64,000 bases of DNA from positions 1 to 64,000 of the forward strand of contig NZ_SMYZ01000048.1 of the NCBI RefSeq assembly GCF_004919685.1. Direction: 5' to 3'. The notes below the pieces were generated by a model, which did no database searches, was not told where the DNA came from, and saw only the letters and a list, made by a program, of their open reading frames with translations. Made by a program: the position numbers and the translations under genes. Positions 9,901-16,613 of the stretch are shown one piece after another (position 1 is the first letter of the stretch; every line of letters begins with the position of its first letter). The DNA comes from Mesorhizobium norvegicum (GTDB lineage Bacteria > Pseudomonadota > Alphaproteobacteria > Rhizobiales > Rhizobiaceae).

Positions 9901-12423
9901 TATAGCGAGAGCACGGTCCTAAAATACAGGTATGCACTTCGCCGATTGGCAAATGATCTCGGCGCTCGTGGCCAAGCGACTGATCTAAAAAATCACCAAT
10001 CCCTGGTCGATCACCTCGATGCTTTCTTTCCGAAAAACGATGATATGAAGAGGGCGTTGAACGTCCTGCGTGCCTATCATGAGCCGGGCTATTCAGCGAC
10101 TGTTGGTGCCCCGGCTAACCGCTATCCCCACTTGTCCGACGAACACCGGGACGTGATTGATAAGGCGATCGCCCATGCTGAGGCTCAGCAACGCCATAGC
10201 GCGCCGACGCTCCGAATATACTCGTATGCGCTTCGCCGATTGGCGAATGATCTCGGCGCTCGTGGCCAAGCGACTGATCTAAAAAATCACCAATCCCTGG
10301 TCGATCACCTCGATACCTTCTTTCCGAAAGACACTGACATAAGGGATATAAGGCCGGCGTTGAACGTCCTGCGTGCGTATCATGAGCCGGGCTATTCAGC
10401 GACTGGCCGGTGGCCAGTGACGGTGCCTTCAAAGGCAGATGCGCATGTCTTGGAACAAGTGACCAGTGACAGCAGCTTGGCCCCAAGCACCCGTGTTGTC
10501 TATGGTCATAGTCTTCGCAGATTTTCTGAGGCGCTTGAGAGGCGGGGCCGGACGATCTCTGGGCTGGATCATGATTCGCGGATCGAATTCGCCGAGGTGT
10601 TGTTTCCAGGCAACGATTATCTCCGCTTGGCGCTTGAACGGGTTCGCGATGCGAAGCCTGCGTCAGACAGGATCGTGGCGGACGCTTTGGCAGCGGCCGG
10701 CTCTGGGCACGCCGGAGTTGAGGCCGCCGCCCCGCCAGCGTTAGCTGTCAGCCAACACCGGCCCTGGCCGGATGCGCTTGACCAGGGCAACCTCCTGCCA
10801 CCCGAGCGGTTCATCATCAACAATGAACATTCGACGGCGCCGTTGCGGCCGGCGGAGAGGCAGGGGACTGATAATCCGCAAAGCATCGCCATTCAGCAGC
10901 CGCCGAGCGAAGGCGGCCGCGTGCCGATGCAGCCCCCCATGCAGCAGTTGGGTGAATTGCCATTGGCAGGGGTACCCGTTCAAGGCCCAGGGTCCGAACA
11001 CATTGGAAGCCTGCATGCGGGGGCCGCGCCCTCAGCAAGGTCCGAGGCGCCCCCGGCTGCGATCGAGGACTCCATAAATGTTTCGTTCGCCGTGCCCAAA
11101 GGCTTCTCCCATGGGACTCAACGCGTCCCAGAGGCGATGCTCTCTTCCTTGTACCATTATGGCCTCTTGCCGGACGCGGACAAGCCGGAATGGAACTACG
11201 AGATTAAAGGCCACGGCTACACCGCCCGGAGGCCAGAGGAGGGTAATGACGTTTGGCTCCTCCATCGCGGAGCGATAAGGGAAGCTGGAGCGGCAGCAGT
11301 ACCGGCAAGGGCTCCGGGACCCGCCTTGCCAGCGACCGCCAGGCTCTCAGACACCCATCTCGGGGTTCCGTTGGTCGATCTGACCACCTCCTCCGATGCA
11401 CACATCGAAGCCCTTCCGTCAGGCTCGTCCAATCTCCCCCGGGGGGCGGTGCTCGGGGCCACCCAACTGCTGGGCGACGAACATATCCAGAGGGATTACG
11501 AATTCCTCGAGCAGCAGCTGCAGCAGGCCGATCCAGCGCTCGCCGCCCGGACGCGGCTGGTCGATCCGTCGGTCTCCCATCTGCTGCGCCACATGGAGCA
11601 GCAAGACGCGCGAGGCACATTGCAGTCGATTTATGATCGAAACGCCGGCCCATCCGACTTCCTGTTCGTGCCAGTGAACGATGGGGTGGGTATTGACCAC
11701 GGCACCCATTGGTCGCTGCTCCTCGTAGATCGCCGCGATCCGGAAAGAGCGGTCGCCTATCACTACGACTCCATCCAGCAAAATGAACAGCGATACAACG
11801 ACGCGCCTGCACGAAAGCTCGCTACAAGACTGGACGCGACCCTGGTAACACCCGACATGGCGCAGCAGAAAAACGCTGTTGACTGCGGCGTCTTCGTGGT
11901 GGACGGCACGCGCGAGCTGGTTCGTCGATTGGCGAACGAAGAGCGGCCAGACCAGCAGCTGCCGCTGCACCTCAACTACCTCGTCGCCGATCGGCAGGCG
12001 CTGCAAAACCGACTGAGAGAGGGGCGCTTGCCGCACGAGCTTGCCGCAAGCCCCGCCGAAGCTTTGGCAGCAGCCGGGTCGCAGGTGCAACACGCCGCGT
12101 TGCAAGAACAGCAAGCCAGACAGGTCGCGCCAGCGCCGTTGGAACGGCACTTGGGCCAGACGCGCGAGGCCGAGGACAAGCTGACGAGTACACTGCACAG
12201 GAGCAACCGCGTGAACAGTGGGGGCGTCATCATCAACACTGAACGTTACACAGCGCCGTTGAGACCAGCGAAAAGGCAAAGGACTGACAATTCGCAAAGC
12301 CTCGCCATCGGGCGGCAGCCGAGCGACGCAAACACAACGTCCATCGGCCAAGCCTCCGATCAAGCCCGAGCGGACCTCATGGCTTCCTTCAGGAGCAGAG
12401 AGCGCTCCGACGCTGGACGTTGA
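6928..12423 (+). CDS. Giant repeat-rich effector with C-terminal SUMO (Ulp1/C48) protease domain (Msi059-like)
   Basis: A 1831-residue predicted VirB/D4 substrate, translated from GTG 6928 (the nearby ATG 6926 is out of frame and soon stops). Residues 1-1480 are internal repeats: about 48-residue units around EALRPLFDDRAHQPPTN, about 90-residue units starting YxHLSxEHRD and ending LRAYHEPGYSAT, and large linker blocks carrying KRQR (residues 208-211, 843-846, 1782-1785), which look like nuclear localisation signals. The C-terminal third has a complete C48 cysteine protease signature: His1594 (HWSLLL), Asp1614 (YHYDS), Gln1647 and Cys1653 (QKNAVDCGVF), spaced as in Ulp1. So it should cleave SUMO conjugates or precursors in plant nuclei. 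The tail ARADLMASFRSRERSDAGR matches the Arg-rich transfer signal of the VirF-like protein. It forms an operon with virD4. Protease fold: seen; host role: inferred. Confidence 0.88.
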   Translation: MDQRKNPSRVTALPQVQDAGLEEDQAVQARQVGVEQHLAEARRLFDQADESPTNPEELQRLDQGFREVLQQWQDEQAASSSFSAEVPEALRPLFDDRAHQPPTNAEELLRLEQGFREVLQQRQDDQAASSSLSNPGMRAGPEDPNRSVSDAFASSGHAGVQAAAPPVLAASQQQIRPSPDALDQGNHLPPQGGIINNEHSTALFPPAKRQRSVDRPQAVAIQQQPSEIGNSGGRMPMQPPMQQLGELPLQGVPVQGTGSEHIGRLHAEAAPSARSEAPPAAIEDSINVSFAVPQGFSHGTQRVPDAMLSSLDRPGPLPDAGQARQAGFEQHVAEPRRADPVASGARASRYHHLSGEHRDLIDRAIAHSQEKYSETTARKYTFALRRLANDLSARGQATDLRDHKSLVDHVGAFFPKDVDMKSALKALRAYHEPSYSATAGGPAASYPHLSAEHRDVIDKAIDRAAAQQNQSADTLRIYSNALRRLANDLGARGQATDLKNHQSLVDHLDTFFPNDQSIKTALNVLRAYHEPGYAATGWWPAAVPSKPDARILEKLSSDSELAVSTRVVYGRLLRRFSEELESRGQTISGLDHNSRTELAEALFPGNKKLRLALQRVHNAEVPEALRPLFDNRAHKPPTNPEELLRLEQGFREVLQQRQDDQATSSSFSAKVPEALRPLVDDRAHQPPTNAEELLRLEQGLREVLEQRQGDQATSPSFSAEVPQALRPLFDDRAHQPPTNAEELLRLEQGFREVLQQRQGDQAASSLFSNPGMRAGPEDPNRSVSDAFATSGHAGVQAAAPPVLAASQQQIRPSPDALDQGNHLPPQGGIINNEHSTALFRPAKRQRAVDRPQAVAIQQQPSEIGNSGGRVPMQPPTQQLGELPLQGVPVQGTGSEHIGRLHAEAAPSARAEAPPAAIENSINVSFAVPKGFSHGTPDAGQARQAGFEQRVAEPRRAEPVASGARATGYRHLSDEHRDLIDKAIAHAAAQQKYSESTVLKYRYALRRLANDLGARGQATDLKNHQSLVDHLDAFFPKNDDMKRALNVLRAYHEPGYSATVGAPANRYPHLSDEHRDVIDKAIAHAEAQQRHSAPTLRIYSYALRRLANDLGARGQATDLKNHQSLVDHLDTFFPKDTDIRDIRPALNVLRAYHEPGYSATGRWPVTVPSKADAHVLEQVTSDSSLAPSTRVVYGHSLRRFSEALERRGRTISGLDHDSRIEFAEVLFPGNDYLRLALERVRDAKPASDRIVADALAAAGSGHAGVEAAAPPALAVSQHRPWPDALDQGNLLPPERFIINNEHSTAPLRPAERQGTDNPQSIAIQQPPSEGGRVPMQPPMQQLGELPLAGVPVQGPGSEHIGSLHAGAAPSARSEAPPAAIEDSINVSFAVPKGFSHGTQRVPEAMLSSLYHYGLLPDADKPEWNYEIKGHGYTARRPEEGNDVWLLHRGAIREAGAAAVPARAPGPALPATARLSDTHLGVPLVDLTTSSDAHIEALPSGSSNLPRGAVLGATQLLGDEHIQRDYEFLEQQLQQADPALAARTRLVDPSVSHLLRHMEQQDARGTLQSIYDRNAGPSDFLFVPVNDGVGIDHGTHWSLLLVDRRDPERAVAYHYDSIQQNEQRYNDAPARKLATRLDATLVTPDMAQQKNAVDCGVFVVDGTRELVRRLANEERPDQQLPLHLNYLVADRQALQNRLREGRLPHELAASPAEALAAAGSQVQHAALQEQQARQVAPAPLERHLGQTREAEDKLTSTLHRSNRVNSGGVIINTERYTAPLRPAKRQRTDNSQSLAIGRQPSDANTTSIGQASDQARADLMASFRSRERSDAGR
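7327..7827 (+). repeat. Effector linker block, copy 1 of 3
   Basis: About 500 bases encoding a Pro/Gln-rich linker from NPGMRAGPEDPNRSVSD to SFAVPQGFSHGT, with KRQR inside. It recurs almost unchanged at 9232-9731 and, shorter and more diverged, at 10699-11122. Confidence 0.9.
7975..8526 (+). repeat. Two tandem HLS-EHRD domains in the effector (units 1 and 2)
   Basis: Each unit is about 88-90 codons, from YxHLSxEHRDxID through LRRLANDLxARGQATDL and the LVDHL..FFP segment to LRAYHEPxY (7975-8238 and 8263-8526). The pair is followed by a diverged unit at about 8563-8784 (STRVVYGRLLRRFSEELESRG). The layout resembles the SAM-like N-terminal domain of tyrosine recombinases, which is a fold guess only. 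Confidence 0.8.
8785..9231 (+). repeat. Three direct 150-base repeats in the effector gene
   Basis: Units start at 8785, 8935 and 9085, each encoding about 50 residues beginning EVPEALRPL or a close variant. Spacing is exactly 150 bases and sequence is nearly identical. Related units stand alone at 7180 and, degenerate, near 7042. Confidence 0.92.
9232..9731 (+). repeat. Effector linker block, copy 2 of 3
   Basis: Near-exact repeat of 7327-7827, with KRQR at residues 843-846. A third, shorter copy at 10699-11122 has lost the motif: the corresponding site reads ERQGTDN. Confidence 0.9.
9829..10398 (+). repeat. Two tandem HLS-EHRD domains in the effector (units 3 and 4)
   Basis: Units at 9829-10098 and 10123-10398, again followed by a diverged unit (about 10428-10655, STRVVYGHSLRRFSEALERRG). 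The whole array at 7975-8784 is thus duplicated as a block, which points to unequal crossing over. Confidence 0.85.
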
Positions 12424-12467
12424 GCTCGACGGCTAAGCAGAACAGCTCTTTTGGCGACGGAGAGGCT

Positions 12468-12545
12468 GATGCGATCTCCGGACCGGTAGCTCTCACCGTA
12501 ATTGATCAGACTGGCACTGTTGGAAGGCGATGTAGGCCTGGAACT
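12468..12545 (-). pseudogene. Scrap of an ISKra4-family transposase
   Basis: On the minus strand this reads SASLINYGESYRSGDRIS, matching the LINYGERYRSGxxIS motif near the end of ISKra4-type transposases. A longer relic of the same element lies at 28305-28860 and shares this stretch at the DNA level. Confidence 0.65.
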
Positions 12546-12549
12546 CGCC

Positions 12550-13060
12550 GATCGCCAGCGAGGCGCTGAGACGATCGCCCACCTCAATAAGATCGAGGAC
12601 GATATCCGCGGCCGATCGGCCGATGAACGCCGTGCGACGCGTCGGGAAAATAGCCGCGCTATTGTCGCCATCTTGAACCTTGGCTGCGTGAAAGCTCGGC
12701 CTGATCGGTCAGAAGACCAAGGTCGCCGAGGCAATCCGCTACACGCTCTCACGCTGCGAAGGCCTCTCGCGCTTCGTTGACGACGGTCGCACCGAGATCG
12801 ACAACAACACCGTCGAGCGCTCAATCCGTCCGCAAGTACGCGCTCTTCGCCGGCTTGAACGGCGGTGCCGAACACTGGGCAGTCATTGCGTCGCTGATCG
12901 AAAGCTGCAGGCTCAATGGTGTCGAGTCACTCGGTTATCTCGCCGACGTCCTCACCACCAGGATCGTCAACAGCCATCCCAGCCAGATCGACGAGATGCT
13001 GCCTTGGGTCCGACATCCAGGCGCCGAGCTAAAGGCCGCCAGAAAACACCGCCACGCTTC
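12550..13060 (+). pseudogene. IS66-family transposase (TnpC) C-terminal remnant, frameshifted
   Basis: Pieces in more than one frame give EDDIRGRSADERRATRRENSR, then LGLIGQKTKVAEAIRYTLSR, DDGRTEIDNNTVERSIRP and, after a frameshift near 12828, ALFAGLNGGAEHWAVIASLIESCRLNG in order. This is the recognisable C-terminal part of IS66 transposases. No tnpA/tnpB and no terminal repeats are seen, so it is dead. It separates the effector gene from virG. Confidence 0.85.
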
Positions 13061-13096
13061 ATCAGTCTCGTCAGCCAATCTCCAGAATAGCTCCAG

Positions 13097-13822
13097 TCAG
13101 GCGGCCAAGGTGCCTCCGTAGCTAACGTCTACGTCAGCGTTGAAGAAATACCCTGCACCACGGCATGTCTTGACTAGCCTTGGATTGGCCGCATCAGCCT
13201 CCAGCTTTCGGCGCAAGCGCAAGATTAGGACATCGATACTTCGATCGTAGACCTCTTCTCCACGCACACGGCTCGCGAGCAAAAGCCGTTCTCTGGATAG
13301 GACATTGCGGGGGTTCTCCAGGAACGCGATCAGCAGGTTGAACTCACATGCGGTAAGCTTGACTTCGCCACGCTCCGCACAGATCAGTCGCCGCTGCTTG
13401 ACGCTGAGCTTCCAGGCTCCGAACCGAAATGAGCGATGATCTTTCGTTCGCGGACTGGAAATGCGCTGGCGTAGCCCTACTCGAATGCGGGCCAAGAACT
13501 CGCGCAGCCCGAAAGGCTTGGGGATGAAATCGGTTGCGCCGAGCTCCAGCGCAACGACTTTTTCCGCCTCATCAAGCCGGTCGCCGCTGATCACTATGAT
13601 GGGTAAATCCGATTTTGTCGCCAGTTTGCGGACGATGGCAAGCCCATCCTCCCGGCCTAGGTTGAGGTCAACAACCACGAGATCGACTGGCTCATGCGAT
13701 AGAACGTAGTTAAACTGCTTGCTATCGTTGACTGCGGTCACCTTCAAGGCATGCATCATGAGATACTGGGAGATGAGGCGTCGCATTGCGGCATCATCGT
13801 CAATGACAAGAACATGTTTCAA
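13097..13822 (-). CDS. virG: VirG, OmpR-family response regulator of the vir regulon
   Basis: Receives phosphate from VirA and activates promoters carrying vir boxes. The 241 residues match the usual VirG length. The receiver domain shows acidic DDD at 8-10, the phospho-acceptor Asp52 (VVVDLNL), and Lys in FIPKPFG. The C-terminal half is an OmpR winged helix (LTACEFNLLIAFLENP, then RSIDVLILRLRRKLE). It is transcribed toward the effector gene, away from virB. A weak partial vir box lookalike overlaps its ribosome-binding region at 13829-13842; I do not annotate it. Confidence is high because virB, virD4 and virA are all present. Confidence 0.95.
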   Translation of the reverse strand: MKHVLVIDDDAAMRRLISQYLMMHALKVTAVNDSKQFNYVLSHEPVDLVVVDLNLGREDGLAIVRKLATKSDLPIIVISGDRLDEAEKVVALELGATDFIPKPFGLREFLARIRVGLRQRISSPRTKDHRSFRFGAWKLSVKQRRLICAERGEVKLTACEFNLLIAFLENPRNVLSRERLLLASRVRGEEVYDRSIDVLILRLRRKLEADAANPRLVKTCRGAGYFFNADVDVSYGGTLAA

Positions 13823-15006
13823 CGGCTCACCTTCAATCTTGAATCCCCTTGTCTAAAGCTGTTGCCGAGCAACCCTTGGGGCACCACGCAGAACAGCTGC
13901 CCCTTGCTACCACTCGCCGGTGCGTGCGGCCAATGTGAGGCCGTTGCTCGGCCTGGTCTTTTCATCCACAGCGAATTGACCGCATCCAGGCAGCCGGTGG
14001 CCACCACACATCTCCAAGCGCCGGTATGACCCCGTGTGGTCCTTCGCTTATTCGCGAGCTCCGCCGTTGGTGCAGGCCTGCCAACACCACTTGATTACGA
14101 CGGCACGGACGCCCGATCGCTTGCCATGTCCTTGCATCTTCTTCGCGTTTCTGGCGCTTGCGGACCTGGATCACCTCGAAATCCTCCCGCTCGTGCGTGC
14201 GGCTCGGACGCGGTGGAGCAGCGCGGCGTTTGATTGATCGCAAAGGCGGTTGGCCGAAGAACGACCGTGATTCGCTATAGTGGCCTTGTGCCAAGGCTAT
14301 GTCTCCTGCCCAAGGCAGGTCATTGGGCAGTGGCCGGCGGCGCCAATCCTGTTCCCGGCGATCGGCAGGTCCGATTACGGTTACGGTTACCTTGCGAGCT
14401 AACATTTCTCAGTTGATGCAATACCTTCCTTTTGAGCCTGTCACTGTACTTGTCGAGAGCGCTGACGGACTGCGTCAATCCGCCTGCGGTTTCTGCCGAT
14501 GGGACTGTGCGTGACCCACCAGTTCGCTGCGCGGCCGAACAGCTGAACCAGGTCTCGCACCAGGCCGGCTGCGCCGCCACGTCTTCCCAGTTGACCCTCG
14601 TCCCGCATATTTGCGCCTCCGACAAGCTTCGCGGACGAACTCGCGGTTTCAACCAATGCCTGAGTATGCAGGGCGCATGGCTGTCTCTTGCAACAACGGC
14701 AGCATGTCGCAACATTGGGCAGCTCGGCGCCCTAGTCGGTTCTCGCGTTCGATCGACCCAAGCTTCCGCAGCCTGAGATGAACCCGCCAAGCTCCCCATT
14801 TTGTCCTTCGGCCAGGCGCTGACACAAGATTCCATCACCGCCCATGCCAAGTCGCGGTTGACGCTGCAAGAGCAACGGACAGCCGGGACGGGCAATCCCG
14901 CGCAGGAATGATCCACCGCGATGGTCGAGATGTGCCGGCTGATCGCGCCCGCGCAACCCGCGCATGCGCAAGGTGCCCATGCACCCGGACACGAACAAGC
15001 TCTTTG
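13823..15006. other. 1.2-kb region between divergent virG and virB1 with no recognisable gene
   Basis: Several open frames occur on both strands (for example 14432-14776 plus and 14732-14998 minus) but none has a credible start or resembles a family I know. A short run GATTACGGTTACGGTTACC occurs near 14375. The divergent promoters of virG and virB must lie at its two ends. Confidence 0.5.
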
Positions 15007-15040
15007 CTTCAGTTGAAACCGAAAAAGCTGAACTTGAACA
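15007..15040 (+). promoter_or_regulatory. virB operon vir box pair
   Basis: CTTCAGTTGAAAC (15007-15019) matches the vir box consensus TTNCAATTGAAAY at all but two positions. A second, weaker copy around AACTTGAAC (15031-15039) places its TTG exactly 21 bases downstream, two helical turns, as in Agrobacterium vir promoters. virB1 starts 85 bases further on. Confidence 0.75.
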
Positions 15041-15124
15041 TCACGCAGTAACAAACCTGCCCGATAAGCGCGTGCCGGACAGGGCCAGAACCGGTCCGGA
15101 CGCTTCGAAAGGTAGGGGATAGGA

Positions 15125-15907
15125 ATGTTTATTGCAGCTTGGCCGCTGGCCATCGCCCTGTTGACATCCATGTCATTCCCAGCCGAGCCCGCGCCACTTT
15201 CGCCCCGTGAATTCCACGGCCTGTCGCGCAAATGCGCTCCCTGGGTTGCGCCGTCCACACTCGCCGCGATTGCCAAAATTGAAAGTGGCTTTGAAACGCT
15301 GGTGGCTCATGACAACACCACAGGTGAGCAGCTTCGCTGGATAGACCGCCTGGAAGCGACGCGGGGCATCAAGAACCGCCTCGAAGCACAACATTCTGTC
15401 GATGTCGGATTGATGCAGATAAACAGCAAGAACTTTTCCTTCCTCAATCTCACGCCGGAAAAGGCTTTCGAGCCCTGCGCCTCGCTATCGGCCGCCGCCC
15501 ACTTGCTTGAAAGCCGGTATGCCGGCGGCACGACTGCTCCGGCGCAGCAACTGGCGCTTCGCCGTGCCATCTCGGCCTACAACACGGGCGACGTCACGCG
15601 TGGCTTCACCAACGGTTATGTACGCAAGGTCGAGTCGGCCGCAAAGGACATCGCGAGTCATCTCGAGCGAACGCTGGAGCCGACCGCTCCAGATGCGCCA
15701 CACCTTGAGGCATCCGGTCGGAAAGCCGTGCCGCCTCTGCTCCAACAGAGCCAACAGGCCAATGGAAAGCAGCCCAAACAAAATTCTTGGGACATCTGGG
15801 GCTCGTATGAGTCAAACCGCTCCGGGGCCGATCCCTCCGGTCCGACAGGCAGCCAGGCTGCGGAAGAGCGGAAACCCTCGAACCCGAACAAACTCGTATT
15901 CGATTGA
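15125..15907 (+). CDS. virB1: VirB1 lytic transglycosylase
   Basis: Periplasmic muramidase that opens peptidoglycan for assembly of the secretion channel. The 260-residue product has a short N-terminal hydrophobic signal, then an SLT fold: IAKIESGFETL with the catalytic Glu, DVGLMQINSKNFSFL, and AISAYNTGD, the three usual motifs. The C-terminal 90 residues are Pro/Gln-rich and low in complexity, as in VirB1, where this part is cleaved to VirB1*. First gene of the virB operon, 85 bases behind the last vir box element; virB2 begins 15 bases after its stop. Confidence 0.93.
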   Translation: MFIAAWPLAIALLTSMSFPAEPAPLSPREFHGLSRKCAPWVAPSTLAAIAKIESGFETLVAHDNTTGEQLRWIDRLEATRGIKNRLEAQHSVDVGLMQINSKNFSFLNLTPEKAFEPCASLSAAAHLLESRYAGGTTAPAQQLALRRAISAYNTGDVTRGFTNGYVRKVESAAKDIASHLERTLEPTAPDAPHLEASGRKAVPPLLQQSQQANGKQPKQNSWDIWGSYESNRSGADPSGPTGSQAAEERKPSNPNKLVFD

Positions 15908-15921
15908 ACCATGGAGATACA

Positions 15922-16287
15922 ATGATGAAGCCATTCAAAATACTTCGTGCGCTTAAAACGCGTGTTCCTTCGCCTTTTTCCATGCTGCGCACGACGGCTG
16001 AATATGTACCGGCCGCTGCTGCAGGCGCCGCGTGGACGGTCTTCTCCATCGGGCCAGCCTCGGCTCAGGTGACCGGAGGGACGGATCCCGCCAAGATGGT
16101 CCAGAATATCTGCACCTTCATACTTGGCCCCTTCGGACAATCACTGGCGGTGCTCGGACTCGTGGCCATCGGCATCTCTTGGATGTTCGGTCGTGCTTCA
16201 CTTGGCCTGGTTGCGGGTGTCGTTGGAGGGATCGTCATCATGTTCGGCGCAAGCTTCCTGGGCAAGGCGCTCATAGGCGGTGGCTGA
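15922..16287 (+). CDS. virB2: VirB2 pilin
   Basis: The major subunit of the T pilus. At 121 residues it has the long leader typical of VirB2 ending near SIGPASAQ, a probable cleavage after Ala-Gln-Val region, and two hydrophobic helices (about 67-85 and 92-112) separated by a short loop with Arg. The mature part of about 73 residues is the usual pilin size. ATG 15922 is chosen over 15904 because GGAG lies 6 bases upstream. Its TGA overlaps the virB3 ATG (ATGA), so translation is coupled. Confidence 0.93.
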   Translation: MMKPFKILRALKTRVPSPFSMLRTTAEYVPAAAAGAAWTVFSIGPASAQVTGGTDPAKMVQNICTFILGPFGQSLAVLGLVAIGISWMFGRASLGLVAGVVGGIVIMFGASFLGKALIGGG

Positions 16288-16613
16288 TGAGCGACCGGTT
16301 GGAAGTGAGCACCCTCTATGTGGCGGCGACACGTCCCGCACTGTTTCTGGGGGTGCCGCTGACGCTGGCCGGATTGCTGATGATGTTGGCTGGTCTCGTC
16401 ATCATTGTCCTTCAAAACCCACTTTATGAAATCGTGCTCGTGCCACTTTGGTTCGGGGCACGGCTGGTGGTTGAGCGTGACTATAACGCCGCAAGCGTCG
16501 CGCTCCTCTATTTGCAGACGGCCGGCAGAAGCGTGGACGGGCCGGTCTGGGGTGGCGCGAGCGTCAGCGTCAATCCGATCAGAGTGCCGAAACGCGGAAG
16601 AGGAATGGTGTAA
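16287..16613 (+). CDS. virB3: VirB3 inner-membrane channel component
   Basis: A 108-residue protein of the inner-membrane complex that partners VirB4. It carries a hydrophobic hairpin (about 17-55: GVPLTLAGLLMMLAGLVIIVL and the next segment) preceded by the family's conserved TLYVAATRPALFLGVP. Start and stop overlap its neighbours by one to four bases on both sides, which fixes the start at 16287 even though the frame stays open further upstream. Confidence 0.93.
   Translation: MSDRLEVSTLYVAATRPALFLGVPLTLAGLLMMLAGLVIIVLQNPLYEIVLVPLWFGARLVVERDYNAASVALLYLQTAGRSVDGPVWGGASVSVNPIRVPKRGRGMV

Noticed and set aside
12702..13012. Intact IS66 transposase
   Set aside because: The reading frame is broken and the N-terminal half and partner genes are missing, so it is listed as a remnant.
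13829..13842. Vir box lookalike just upstream of virG
   Set aside because: Only about 7 of 12 positions match and it overlaps the ribosome-binding region.
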